Below are positions 51,903-60,285 of a stretch of 64,000 bases of DNA, in pieces. Position 1 is the first letter of the stretch, and each line of letters begins with the position of its first letter. The DNA comes from RGIG1918 sp964570895 (GTDB lineage Bacteria; Cyanobacteriota; Vampirovibrionia; Gastranaerophilales; Gastranaerophilaceae). The notes beneath the pieces were generated by a model, which saw nothing but the letters and a program-made list of their open reading frames with translations, was not told the DNA's origin and did no database searches. The stretch covers positions 62,001 to 126,000 of the forward strand of contig CAZMZD010000001.1 of assembly GCA_964570895.1 (NCBI GenBank). The letters run 5' to 3'. A program made the translations under genes and the position numbers.

Positions 51903-53705
51903 TTAACCTATAACCGCCAAAGCTTGACCGGTCACGATTTTATCACCTTGTTCAACCAATAATTGGTTAATTGTGCCTGATTTTGGAGCTTTGATTTCTG
52001 TTTCCATTTTCATAGCTTCAATTACGATAAGCACATCACCTTCTTCAACACTGTCGCCTTCTGAAACTTCAACTCTTAGCACGTTCCCAGGAAGCGCTGC
52101 TTTAACTTCTTCGCCTTCGCCTGATGAAGCTGATTTTGAAGTATCTGAAATGCCGTCTGTAATGCTGGCGTCGTATGTTTTGCCGTTAACTGTAACTTTG
52201 TCGCCGTTAACTTTAACAGCAAATTTTTCGCCATCAATTTTGATTGTGTATTCGCCGTTTGAATTAGCTTGTGCTTTTGGTTTATTTGCTGATTTATCAA
52301 CTGAAACAGTGCCTTTACCTAGCAAGAAGTCAACGCCTTTGTCTACGTTTCCGTCTTTGCAAGCTGCTGCAATAAAGATGTTTTCATCTGTTGTTTCAAG
52401 CCCTGCTGCTGTTAATCTTGCTTTTGCGGCTTCAACACCTTTTTCAGGGTCTTTATCGTTAATATCAACAACGCGTTCTGTCGTTGGTTCAAGTCCTAAT
52501 TTTTCACTTGCCCATTTAACAATTTCTGGGTCAGGTTCGCAAGGAGTTTTGCCAAAATAACCCAAAACCATTTGAGCATACCCTGGATTTGCTTTATCCC
52601 AAGGATTTTCAGTGATTGCATTTAAGAATGCTTGTTGAGCATAGAATTGTGAAACAGGTGTAACCGATGTTGCAAAACCGCCTCTTTCAACAACTTCTTT
52701 CATATTTGCAATAAGTTTTGGGAATTTATCAAGCATGCCCATATCTTTTAATTGGTTTACAGTTGTTGCTGTTGCGCCACCTGGGAGTGGAGCTTGAATT
52801 AAAATTGGGTTCACTGCAAGTGAAATTGGGGAAATTGGATAATCTTTCATGCATTCTTTGAAGATTTCTTCAGTTTCCATAATTTTTTGAATATCCAAAC
52901 CGAGGTCATATTCTGTGCCTTTTAATGCGTGCCACATTGAAATAATATCCGGTTGGCCTGTTCCGCCTGAAACAGGTTTCATTGCAAGGTCAATTCCATC
53001 TGCGCCGCCGTCAAGCGCTGCAAGATATGCTGCAAGCCCTGTCCCGGCTGTTTCGTGAGAGTGGAAGCGAATATGTGCGCTTTCGCCCAAAATGTTTCTT
53101 GCCATTTTAACTGTTTCGTAAACTTTTCTTGGGTTTGAAGTTCCTGAAGCATCTTTGAATGCAAGGCTGTCAAATGGCAAGCCTGAATCTAAGATATTTC
53201 TTAAAACTTTTTCATAGAAAGCAACGTCATGCGCGCCTTCGCAACCGAATGGAAGTTCCATCATTGTGATTGTAACTTCGTGTTCTAAGCCATATTTTTT
53301 AATGCTGTTTGCTGAATCAATCAAGTTATTCACGTCGTTTAATGCATCAAAGTTTCTAATAACATTAACGCCGTGTTTTGCAAACATTTTTGCATGCAAA
53401 TCAATTACATCTCTTGGTTGAGAGTTAAGCCCTACAACATTTACCCCTCTTGCGAGCGATTGAAATTTAATGTCTGCTGGAACTGCTGCGCGCATTTTGT
53501 CCATTGTTTCAAATGCATTTTCATTGCAGAAGAAAATTGGAGCTTGAAACCTTGCGCCACCTGCTGTTTCAAAATGTTTAATCCCTGCTTCAACTGCTGA
53601 TTGAAGTGCAGGAATAAAATCATCAACTAGGACTTTTGCCCCAAAAACAGATTGGAAGCCATCTCTAAAAGATGTGTCCATAACTTTAATTAGTTTTTTT
53701 GTCAT
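51903..53705 (-). CDS. oadA: Oxaloacetate decarboxylase alpha subunit with biotinyl domain
   Basis: 600 residues. Carboxyltransferase TIM barrel with metal-binding DTSFRDGFQS near residue 10, SLAFKDASGTSNP and HIRFHSHETAGTG; then a PYC/OADA helical domain and a biotinyl-lipoyl domain ending with IEAMKMETE, biotin on K566. Removes CO2 from oxaloacetate (or a related acid such as methylmalonyl-CoA in cousins) and passes it to the beta subunit. The Lys/Ala-rich linker before the biotin domain is normal. Ends 14 bases before oadB. Confidence 0.94.
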   Translation of the reverse strand: MTKKLIKVMDTSFRDGFQSVFGAKVLVDDFIPALQSAVEAGIKHFETAGGARFQAPIFFCNENAFETMDKMRAAVPADIKFQSLARGVNVVGLNSQPRDVIDLHAKMFAKHGVNVIRNFDALNDVNNLIDSANSIKKYGLEHEVTITMMELPFGCEGAHDVAFYEKVLRNILDSGLPFDSLAFKDASGTSNPRKVYETVKMARNILGESAHIRFHSHETAGTGLAAYLAALDGGADGIDLAMKPVSGGTGQPDIISMWHALKGTEYDLGLDIQKIMETEEIFKECMKDYPISPISLAVNPILIQAPLPGGATATTVNQLKDMGMLDKFPKLIANMKEVVERGGFATSVTPVSQFYAQQAFLNAITENPWDKANPGYAQMVLGYFGKTPCEPDPEIVKWASEKLGLEPTTERVVDINDKDPEKGVEAAKARLTAAGLETTDENIFIAAACKDGNVDKGVDFLLGKGTVSVDKSANKPKAQANSNGEYTIKIDGEKFAVKVNGDKVTVNGKTYDASITDGISDTSKSASSGEGEEVKAALPGNVLRVEVSEGDSVEEGDVLIVIEAMKMETEIKAPKSGTINQLLVEQGDKIVTGQALAVIG

Positions 53706-53723
53706 AATTTTATCCTCTTTAAA

Positions 53724-53972
53724 TTATTGTTTACTGTGTGCTATTGCAACCGCTGCAGCTATAAGCTCTTTACCCCTTCCGAGCGCTGCGCGAGTTTTTT
53801 TAACGACTTTATTTTCCACAATTTCAGGTGGGAAAATTTCGTTCAGCTTTTCTACAACCTTATGGCTGATTTCCATACAAATTGCAGTTACAATCAGGAA
53901 AACGAAAACTATGCCTATCCCAATAAGCATAACTACGAGTCCGTCATGTAGTAATTGCGTTGCTTCATTCAT
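53724..53972 (-). CDS. oadG: Oxaloacetate decarboxylase gamma-type subunit
   Basis: 82 residues. One membrane helix (LVVMLIGIGIVFVFLIVTAICME) and a charged, helical C-terminus, the usual gamma subunit that anchors alpha to beta. The internal ATG at 53972 is chosen because GGAGG lies 8 bases before it and an upstream in-frame ATG would overlap birA more. Overlaps the end of birA by 8 bases. Confidence 0.8.
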   Translation of the reverse strand: MNEATQLLHDGLVVMLIGIGIVFVFLIVTAICMEISHKVVEKLNEIFPPEIVENKVVKKTRAALGRGKELIAAAVAIAHSKQ

Positions 53973-54528
53973 GTATTTTGCCTCCAATACCGTATTCAAT
54001 TAAATTTGTATACTCTTTTTTAAAATTATCTAACAAACATTTTATAAATTCAATTTTATCTACAATGTGCCCTGTTTCATTGAAAATTGATGTCGCGCTT
54101 TGGTCAATGGTTTCTAGCTCTTCTTTTTCAAGGTTTAGATTAATTCCCATACCAAGCGCTATTCCAAGAAGTTCATCCCCTTTTGACGTGGCTTCTGCCA
54201 AAATTCCTGCGATTTTTTTGCCGGATATCATTACATCGTTTGGATATTTAAAAGTTGGCTCAAGCCCATACCCTTCAAGGGTTTTTGCGATTATTAAACT
54301 TGCAAAAGATGTAATTTTTCCAACGTGTTCCTTATTTTTAGGCTTAAGAACGATTGTAATATAGCAATTTCCGCCGTTTTTATTTGATGATAACCAGCTT
54401 CTTTCAAACTGCCCATGCCCTGCCGTTTGAAGATTAGCGCTAAGCACTGTCATGTCGTCAAGTTCGCTAAAATGCTCTTTTGCCCAAGTGTTTGTTGAAT
54501 ATATTTCTTCGAAATTAATTATTTCCAT
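53965..54528 (-). CDS. birA: Biotin-protein ligase without DNA-binding domain
   Basis: 187 residues, catalytic and short C-terminal domain only; the N-terminal helix-turn-helix of E. coli BirA is absent, so it is a group I enzyme and not a repressor. Motif near residue 35-55 (TAGHGQFERSWLS, in place of GRGRxGRxW) has the family His/Arg variation, with KYPNDVMISGKKIAGIL as the biotinyl-AMP site. Its clustering with the oad genes shows that its target is OadA K566. First gene of the operon. Confidence 0.9.
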   Translation of the reverse strand: MEIINFEEIYSTNTWAKEHFSELDDMTVLSANLQTAGHGQFERSWLSSNKNGGNCYITIVLKPKNKEHVGKITSFASLIIAKTLEGYGLEPTFKYPNDVMISGKKIAGILAEATSKGDELLGIALGMGINLNLEKEELETIDQSATSIFNETGHIVDKIEFIKCLLDNFKKEYTNLIEYGIGGKIHE

Positions 54529-54568
54529 ACATAATAATTTTATCTCAAACAAACATTAGTGTGCTTAA

Positions 54569-55441
54569 TTATTTAAGTGAAATTACACCGTATGTATTAA
54601 TTTCAGCCTTTACTCCAAATGGCACACATTCTGTTCTTTTTGTGTGATTTATATTGTAGCCATAATAGATCGGTACGTTTAATTTATCTGAAAAATCTTT
54701 TAAAATGTATTCAAAATCTTTATACTCGAGCCCTGAAAATTCACCAATTGCAACAGCTTTGATTTTTTTAGCCAATTCTTTGTTTCTTGAAATTTGGGTC
54801 ATCATTTTGTCAATTTTATATGTGGGTTCGTTTAAGTCTTCTAAAAATAAAATAATATCTTTTTTGGGCATATAAGTTTTTTTGTTTGCGCCAAACAGGC
54901 TGACAGTTGTTGCTAAATTTCCGCCCCAAAGCACACCGCGAGCATTTTTGGGGTTAATTATTTCAAGATTTATGTTTGGAATAATGTTTTGTTTTTCATT
55001 GTTTGTTGTATATTCAAAATCTCTAAAGCTATCAATTCTGTATAAATATTTACACATTGGGCTGTGGTACAATTTCTTTGCGCCAAGCGCGTGAAAATAT
55101 GCTAAAAGCGCAGTTATATCTGAAAATCCGCAGAAAATTTTAGGGTTATTTTTTATAATTTTTGGGTTGATTTTATCCAAAATTTTAATTGCGCCATATC
55201 CGCCGCGCGCGCAAATTATTGCTTGCACTTCTTTGTTTGAGAATGCGTCTTCAATGTCTTTTGTTCTTTGGTCATCAGTGCCGGAGAAAGTTCCGAATTT
55301 ATTGGTGCAAGTCGGGTAAACTATAACTTTATACCCTTCTTGCTCGAATTTTTCTTTTGCTCTGTTTAAGATTGCTTCGTCTATTGCCCCAGATGGTGCA
55401 ACGAATGCGACTGTGTAATTTTTTTGTAATTTTGTTTTCAT
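54569..55441 (-). CDS. ldcA: LD-carboxypeptidase (S66 family)
   Basis: 290 residues. VAFVAPSGAID, ICARGGYGAIKILD, FCGFSDITALL (catalytic Ser area) and the late EDLNEPTYKIDKM (catalytic Glu) identify S66 peptidases, which trim the terminal D-Ala from peptidoglycan tetrapeptides or, in the MccF branch, cleave microcin. Peptidoglycan recycling is the default. No signal peptide, so cytoplasmic. Divergent from dnaX. Confidence 0.88.
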   Translation of the reverse strand: MKTKLQKNYTVAFVAPSGAIDEAILNRAKEKFEQEGYKVIVYPTCTNKFGTFSGTDDQRTKDIEDAFSNKEVQAIICARGGYGAIKILDKINPKIIKNNPKIFCGFSDITALLAYFHALGAKKLYHSPMCKYLYRIDSFRDFEYTTNNEKQNIIPNINLEIINPKNARGVLWGGNLATTVSLFGANKKTYMPKKDIILFLEDLNEPTYKIDKMMTQISRNKELAKKIKAVAIGEFSGLEYKDFEYILKDFSDKLNVPIYYGYNINHTKRTECVPFGVKAEINTYGVISLK

Positions 55442-55482
55442 AATTTTTGCATTATTTCCTTTGTTATAATATCATATTTAGT

Positions 55483-57384
55483 ATGAATGACAAATACTTA
55501 CCTTTCTTTAGAAAGTATAGACCACAAAAGTTTTCTGATTTAATTGGCCAAGAGTCCCTAGTTAAAGCGTTGACTAATGCAATTGAATTAAAAAGAATTG
55601 CAAACGCTTACCTTTTCTGTGGTCCGCGTGGCACAGGGAAAACAAGCTCGGCAAGAATTTTCGCTAAGTCTTTAAACTGTGCTGAAGGTATATCTGTTGA
55701 ACCATGCCAAAAATGTGCAAGTTGTGTTGATATCACAAATGCTTCAGGTCTTGATGTGATTGAAATTGACGCCGCTTCAAACAGAGGTATTGATGACGCT
55801 AAAGAACTTATTTCTCAAGTTCAATACGCGCCAATTAACGGTAGATATAAAATTTTTATCATAGACGAAGTTCATATGCTCTCAAAAGACGCGTTTAATG
55901 CGCTTTTAAAGACTTTTGAAGAGCCGCCTGCAAATGTAATTTTTATTCTTGCAACAACTGAACCTCATAAGGTTTTAGAAACAATTGTAAGTAGGTGCCA
56001 AAGGTATGATTTTAGGCGCATTACAATTGATGATATTGTTAAAAAACTTAAAGAAGTTGCCGAATTAGAAAAAATCAAAATCACAGACGATGCGCTATTT
56101 GAAATTGCAAAAAGCTCAAATGGCGGCATGCGCGATTCTTTAGCGCTTTTAGACCAAGTTGCCGTACTTGGGCTAAAAGAAGAAATTACTCGCGAAGAAA
56201 TTGAAGCGCTTGTAGGCAAAGTGTCTTTCAGGCCTATGTTTGAGCTAGTGCGTGCAATGTTGTCATCTGACACTGTTTCTGCTTTAAGTATTGCTTCCGA
56301 GCTTCTCAAAAAAGGCTCTGAACCACGCAATTTGACGGATAATTTAATTGATTTTCTAAAAAACGCAATTATCGTAAAATCTGCCGCAAATCCTGATATA
56401 GTTTCTTCTTTTACAACTTTGGTAAAGCAAGATATTGAGCTTTTAAATGCCGCAGATGGTGATTTTACAGTCGAAAATCTTTCAAAACTTTTAAATTTCG
56501 CAATTAATTTCTATAAAAATATAAAATCTGCAAATAATCCTTACGTTTGGCTAGAGCTTCTTATAATCCAAGTTTCAAGCGGAAATTATAAGGTTCAAAA
56601 TGATAGTATTCAAACTCCTGCGAGCGTGAATATTTCTCAAGTCGCAAAAAATGTTGTGGTAAATAATGCTATGCAGCCTGCTAAACCGGCTCCAAGCGTT
56701 GCGGCTGTTAATAAGCCTGCACCGAGCATTGCACCTGTTAGTGAACCTGCGCCAAGTGTTTCTAAACCAATTCCAGAAATTCCACAAGATGTAAAATCAG
56801 AAGAAGCACCCCAAGTTTTGTATCAAGAAAAACAGACTGTTGAGCCTTATGATGAAGCGCCAAAAACAAGCGCACCGCAAGTTGCAAGCGCGCAAAATCA
56901 AGTTACATCAGGCGGTGCAGCTGTTTGGAATGCAATTTTATCTTCCGTTGAAAGTCCATACATTCAAGGCTTTTTGAAACAGATGGCGCAACAAGTTAAG
57001 CTTGAAGGTAATAATTTAACGCTCGGCTTTAATAACCCAAGCAGCGTAAATCAAGCAAAAGCAAAGGTTTCAGTGCTTCAAAAAGCCGTTAATAATGTTT
57101 TATCAAGCGATATTCAAATTTCAATCATACAAGTTCCAAAAGGAAATAAAACAATACAATTTCCGGCTGAAATTGAGATAAATTCCGCGCCAAGCGCACA
57201 AGAAGAAGCACCGCAGGCGCCAAAAAATTATTCTGATGATAACTTGCCTGAAGCGGAAAATGCGCCCAACACGTCTATCAGCGCAAATAACCAAGATGAA
57301 CAAAAAAATAAAGCAAATAATTCAATTTATTCAGAAAAAACTAAAAAATATCTTGATGTTTTTAACGGCAAGATGGTTGACTAG
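55483..57384 (+). CDS. dnaX: DNA polymerase III gamma/tau subunit
   Basis: 633 residues; clamp-loader ATPase. FFRKYRPQKFSDLIGQ start, Walker A GPRGTGKTS, Cys4 zinc (CAEG...CQKCASC), DEVHMLSKDAFNALLKTLEEPP-like Walker B, and SRC sensor 2. After residue 360 comes a Pro/Ala-rich linker with PAPS repeats and a C-terminal tau-like domain. The ATG at 55483 is 12 bases after TATAAT. A slippery A-AAA-AAT at 56646-56652 followed by a -1 frame stop would give a 394-residue gamma form. Confidence 0.95.
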   Translation: MNDKYLPFFRKYRPQKFSDLIGQESLVKALTNAIELKRIANAYLFCGPRGTGKTSSARIFAKSLNCAEGISVEPCQKCASCVDITNASGLDVIEIDAASNRGIDDAKELISQVQYAPINGRYKIFIIDEVHMLSKDAFNALLKTFEEPPANVIFILATTEPHKVLETIVSRCQRYDFRRITIDDIVKKLKEVAELEKIKITDDALFEIAKSSNGGMRDSLALLDQVAVLGLKEEITREEIEALVGKVSFRPMFELVRAMLSSDTVSALSIASELLKKGSEPRNLTDNLIDFLKNAIIVKSAANPDIVSSFTTLVKQDIELLNAADGDFTVENLSKLLNFAINFYKNIKSANNPYVWLELLIIQVSSGNYKVQNDSIQTPASVNISQVAKNVVVNNAMQPAKPAPSVAAVNKPAPSIAPVSEPAPSVSKPIPEIPQDVKSEEAPQVLYQEKQTVEPYDEAPKTSAPQVASAQNQVTSGGAAVWNAILSSVESPYIQGFLKQMAQQVKLEGNNLTLGFNNPSSVNQAKAKVSVLQKAVNNVLSSDIQISIIQVPKGNKTIQFPAEIEINSAPSAQEEAPQAPKNYSDDNLPEAENAPNTSISANNQDEQKNKANNSIYSEKTKKYLDVFNGKMVD

Positions 57385-57392
57385 TTAACATT

Positions 57393-57421
57393 TTGACTAA
57401 AAAAATTGTTTGATATATTAT
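57393..57421 (+). promoter_or_regulatory. Promoter of the NrtR-like gene, leaderless type
   Basis: TTGACT (57393-57398), 17 bases, TATTAT (57416-57421), 6 bases, ATG at 57428. Confidence 0.6.
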
Positions 57422-57427
57422 TGAAGC

Positions 57428-58117
57428 ATGGTTGCAGGATTTAAAGAAACTAAAACACACGAAATTACAGTCGACATCGTTATTTTGACTTTGCATGAAA
57501 ATATGCTTAAGGTTTTGCTGGTTAAAAGAACGAAAGAACCTTTTAAAAACAGATGGGCAATCCCCGGAGGTTTTGTGCGTTTGAGTGAAAATCTTGACGA
57601 AGCGGCACTTCGCGTCTTAAAAGAAAAATCAAATGTTCAAAATGTTTATCTTGAACAATTATACACATTTGGCGACCCTCTTCGTTATCCTAATTCCCGC
57701 GTCATAACTTGCGCTTATTTTGCGCTTTTGAGATACGAAGACGTAAAACTTGGCGCAGTTGATTCTGCTGAAGTTTCTGATGTTCAATGGTTCCCTGTTG
57801 AAAAACTGCCGCCTCTTGCATTTGACCACAAAGAAATTATTGAATATTCACTAAAAAGAACGCGCGAAAGACTTGAACTTTGCCCGATTGCGTTCCAGCT
57901 TTTGCCCAAAAAGTTCACTCTCACTGAACTTCAAAGGTCGTATGAATTAATTTTGAAAAAAGAATTAGACAAAAGAAACTTTAGAAAGAAAACTCTTTCT
58001 ACAAAAATGTTAATTGAGCATAACGAAACAACAAAAGCCGGTTCAAAGCGCCCTGCGGCTCTTTTCTCTTTTGATACAATCACGCTAAATTCTAAAAGAG
58101 GGCATTTCTTTAGCTAA
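57428..58117 (+). CDS. NrtR-like regulator (degenerate NUDIX domain plus winged helix)
   Basis: 229 residues. A Nudix fold with box region 47-70 reading G-G-F-V-R-L-S-E...R62-V63-L-K-E-K: the catalytic REL-EE-G is changed to RVL-EK-N, so hydrolysis is unlikely. The C-terminal half (about 150-229; FTLTELQRSYELILKKELDKRNFRKK) is the winged helix of NrtR-type repressors, which sense ADP-ribose or related metabolites. The target operon is not evident here. Long side residues suggest it is soluble. A leaderless start is predicted. Confidence 0.8.
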   Translation: MVAGFKETKTHEITVDIVILTLHENMLKVLLVKRTKEPFKNRWAIPGGFVRLSENLDEAALRVLKEKSNVQNVYLEQLYTFGDPLRYPNSRVITCAYFALLRYEDVKLGAVDSAEVSDVQWFPVEKLPPLAFDHKEIIEYSLKRTRERLELCPIAFQLLPKKFTLTELQRSYELILKKELDKRNFRKKTLSTKMLIEHNETTKAGSKRPAALFSFDTITLNSKRGHFFS

Positions 58118-58166
58118 GTTATTGCTTAAAAGCTGCGCAGCTGCTCACGGTAGCGTTCGCTAAATA

Positions 58167-58913
58167 TTACGCTTTAGCTAACTCTTTTTCTTGTTGTTCT
58201 TTTTCTTTCTCTCTGTTTACAAAGCATTGAGTGATTTTGCCTGTAACAGGGATTGATAATACAGGAACAAGAACTCTAACAACTAATGAGAATATTGTTA
58301 ATGATTTTAATTTGTTTAAGCCTTTTGCAAAATCGGCGTTTGAGAGGTAGCCTTCTATATTTTTTGCTTTAGATTTAATGCTTGCTTCCGCTTTTTTGAA
58401 TTGCGCTGGGTCAAGGTTAGCGTATGTTTCATTCATCTTTTTAAGGATTGGTTCTGTTACATTATCGATAACCATTGCAAGCGTGCTTGAAACAACGGTC
58501 ACAAGAGCTGCGTTGATGATTAATGCAGGTTTTCTTTCTTTTTCAATTTTTTTAGATTTGCTTGTATCTGTCATTAATTTGATTGTGTAGATTATTGAAG
58601 CAAGGTCTGCCATTCTTGGGGTTGGTTTTTTGAAGTGTTGTAGCCCTTTAATGATTGAATCTGCCGGTTTTGTTGGGGCAATTTTCCCGATTGTGAATGC
58701 GATTTGGTCTGTTAAGCTGTCATAAAGTTTGTCCCAAGATTGGAATACTTTTGTATTTTTTATAACATCTATTACTGCGGTTCCATTTTCCTCAGCAGCT
58801 TTGGCCCCAGCATTAGCGAGCCCGTTTTTTGCAGCTTTCAATAGAGTAAAATCTGTTCCGTTTTGAATTTTTCTTGCAATGTTTGTGAATACAGGTTTAA
58901 TTGGTGGAATCAT
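58167..58913 (-). CDS. Membrane protein of unknown function (pair member 2)
   Basis: 248 residues; two clear hydrophobic helices (IINAALVTVVSSTLAMVI; SLTIFSLVVRVLVPVLSIPV) and a basic/Glu-Lys-rich tail (NREKEKEQQEKELAKA). Basic N-terminal part. It shares organisation with the protein encoded upstream: helical hydrophobic segments followed by a charged Glu/Lys tail, so the two may be old duplicates. AGGAGGTG precedes the ATG, which overlaps the previous stop (ATGA). Probably forms a complex with its partner. Confidence 0.6.
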   Translation of the reverse strand: MIPPIKPVFTNIARKIQNGTDFTLLKAAKNGLANAGAKAAEENGTAVIDVIKNTKVFQSWDKLYDSLTDQIAFTIGKIAPTKPADSIIKGLQHFKKPTPRMADLASIIYTIKLMTDTSKSKKIEKERKPALIINAALVTVVSSTLAMVIDNVTEPILKKMNETYANLDPAQFKKAEASIKSKAKNIEGYLSNADFAKGLNKLKSLTIFSLVVRVLVPVLSIPVTGKITQCFVNREKEKEQQEKELAKA

Positions 58914-59779
58914 TTTACACCTCCTGTGATTGCGTTAAATTCGTTAATTTTATTTGCGTCAAAATCTCTCAAAGTCACAAGTTCATGTTCAAGTTCTTTT
59001 GCTTCTTGCGCTTTTTTGTTTTTGCCACTGTTTAAAACATTTGTAACCATTGGAGTAAAGACAACGCAAAGAGCAGCTTTCATAGGTGAAATCGCGCTAT
59101 CTGCGCAGTTTTTCCAGAAAGCTTCAAAAGCGTCTGAATAGCTTGTTGAATCTTTTGCGGCTTCTTTCGTGGTTTTATCTAGTAATTTATCTAAAAATTC
59201 TTGGTTGTGTTTTAAATATTTTGCAGGGTTTTTTGTAATTTTTGTAACTCCTACGCCAATTGGTTTTAAAACAAGCCAAGAAAGAGCATAGCCAACAACT
59301 GCAGAAACAATATGTTTTGAGGCGATACTAACTTTGTCTTTTTGTTCAGCCCCCGGCATTAAAATTGTTAAAATCGGTTTAATTGTCGCGCCAAGCACGA
59401 GTGTTGTAAACGCTGCAAACATCGCTTCTTTTTCAAGGGCACATCTTGCCGCAACGTTAAATTTTTTGCTTTTAACAATTTTGCAGAAGAAATCTGAAAC
59501 CTTGCCGCCATTCTTCGCTGCTTTTGGAAGAACGCTGCCTAGCCCTTTGAACGTAACAGACCCACTCGTATTTTGTACTCTCGTGGGTCTGCTCGTGTTT
59601 ATAGTTTCTTTGTTATTTCTGTGCTCTCTATGATTTAAATGCTCGCTCTTATCCTTATTTATATGCTCGCTCGTATGCTCTAGAAAATCTAGCGGAATGC
59701 GCTGTTGTTCATTGCTTCCACCCGTTTGTCCTTTCGATAATATCGAAACGTTATGCATATTTATTGGATTGAGTTTCAT
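58910..59779 (-). CDS. Membrane protein with polar N-terminal leader and VTFKG motif (pair member 1)
   Basis: 289 residues. The start at 59779 gives MKLNPINMHNVSILSKG, then a polar, His/Glu-rich repetitive stretch (DFLEHTSEHINKDKSEHLNH) up to SGSVTFKGLG (F77-K78-G79). Then three hydrophobic helices (AFTTLVLGATIKPILTILM; VVGYALSWLVLKPIGVGV; KAALCVVFTPMVTNVL). No recognised family. A 9-bp inverted repeat (59557-59565 / 59583-59591) sits in the coding sequence of the leader. Overlaps the following gene by 4 bases, so they are one unit. Confidence 0.6.
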   Translation of the reverse strand: MKLNPINMHNVSILSKGQTGGSNEQQRIPLDFLEHTSEHINKDKSEHLNHREHRNNKETINTSRPTRVQNTSGSVTFKGLGSVLPKAAKNGGKVSDFFCKIVKSKKFNVAARCALEKEAMFAAFTTLVLGATIKPILTILMPGAEQKDKVSIASKHIVSAVVGYALSWLVLKPIGVGVTKITKNPAKYLKHNQEFLDKLLDKTTKEAAKDSTSYSDAFEAFWKNCADSAISPMKAALCVVFTPMVTNVLNSGKNKKAQEAKELEHELVTLRDFDANKINEFNAITGGVK

Positions 59780-59849
59780 AACACTTACAGTAAAACACAA
59801 AAATATTTTTTTTTGCTAGTGTTTTGAAAAATTTACATTGCTTAATGTA

Positions 59850-60218
59850 TTATTCTGCAACTTCAGCAGCTTCAGTTTCTTCTGAAATCGAAGTCCTGAT
59901 TGATTCTGCGCCGCCTTTAGCTTTTAAATTTTTTTCTTTAAATTTCTTAACTTGTCTGTTTAATTTATCTGCAACTAAGTCAATCGAAGCGTACATTGAT
60001 TCCGCTTTTTCTTCTACACGAATAATCTCGCCTGCTAGTTTGCAATTTACTTCTGCAATGTGTGAATCTGCAACTGATGGATTTTTTATAACCGTAAGCA
60101 TGGCGTCTATCCCTTGAATTTGGTCATAATGAGCTGCAACTTTGCCTATTTTTTCTTTAACATAAGCTTTGATTGCATCAGTAATAACAACATTTTTACC
60201 GTTTACGTGAATGTGCAT
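59850..60218 (-). CDS. hpf: Ribosome hibernation promoting factor (short HPF/YfiA type)
   Basis: 122 residues. MHIHVNGKNVVITDAIKAYVKEKIGKVAAHYDQI is the sigma-54 modulation/S30AE signature start, followed by HIAEVNCKLAGEIIRVEEKAESMYASIDLVADKLNRQVKKFKEK. The long-type C-terminal domain is absent, replaced by a Glu/Ala tail. Binds idle 70S/100S ribosomes in starvation. A TATAAT promoter and an AAAGGGA site lie upstream. Confidence 0.9.
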   Translation of the reverse strand: MHIHVNGKNVVITDAIKAYVKEKIGKVAAHYDQIQGIDAMLTVIKNPSVADSHIAEVNCKLAGEIIRVEEKAESMYASIDLVADKLNRQVKKFKEKNLKAKGGAESIRTSISEETEAAEVAE

Positions 60219-60285
60219 AAGTATCCCTTTCGTGTGTACAAATTTTATTATACATTATTTAATCACTCTTTTAAAGAGGAAAATG

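Noticed and set aside
51973..52560. A 195-residue plus-strand frame
   Set aside because: Antisense to oadA, Ser/Pro-rich composition typical of a shadow frame.
58131..58142. Perfect palindrome AGCTGCGCAGCT after the NrtR-like gene considered as a terminator
   Set aside because: Loop too tight and only four T on one side; kept only as a possible weak signal.
59792..59825. AAAACAC / GTGTTTT inverted repeat after hpf considered as its terminator
   Set aside because: Seven A/T-rich pairs around a 20-base loop; too weak to support.
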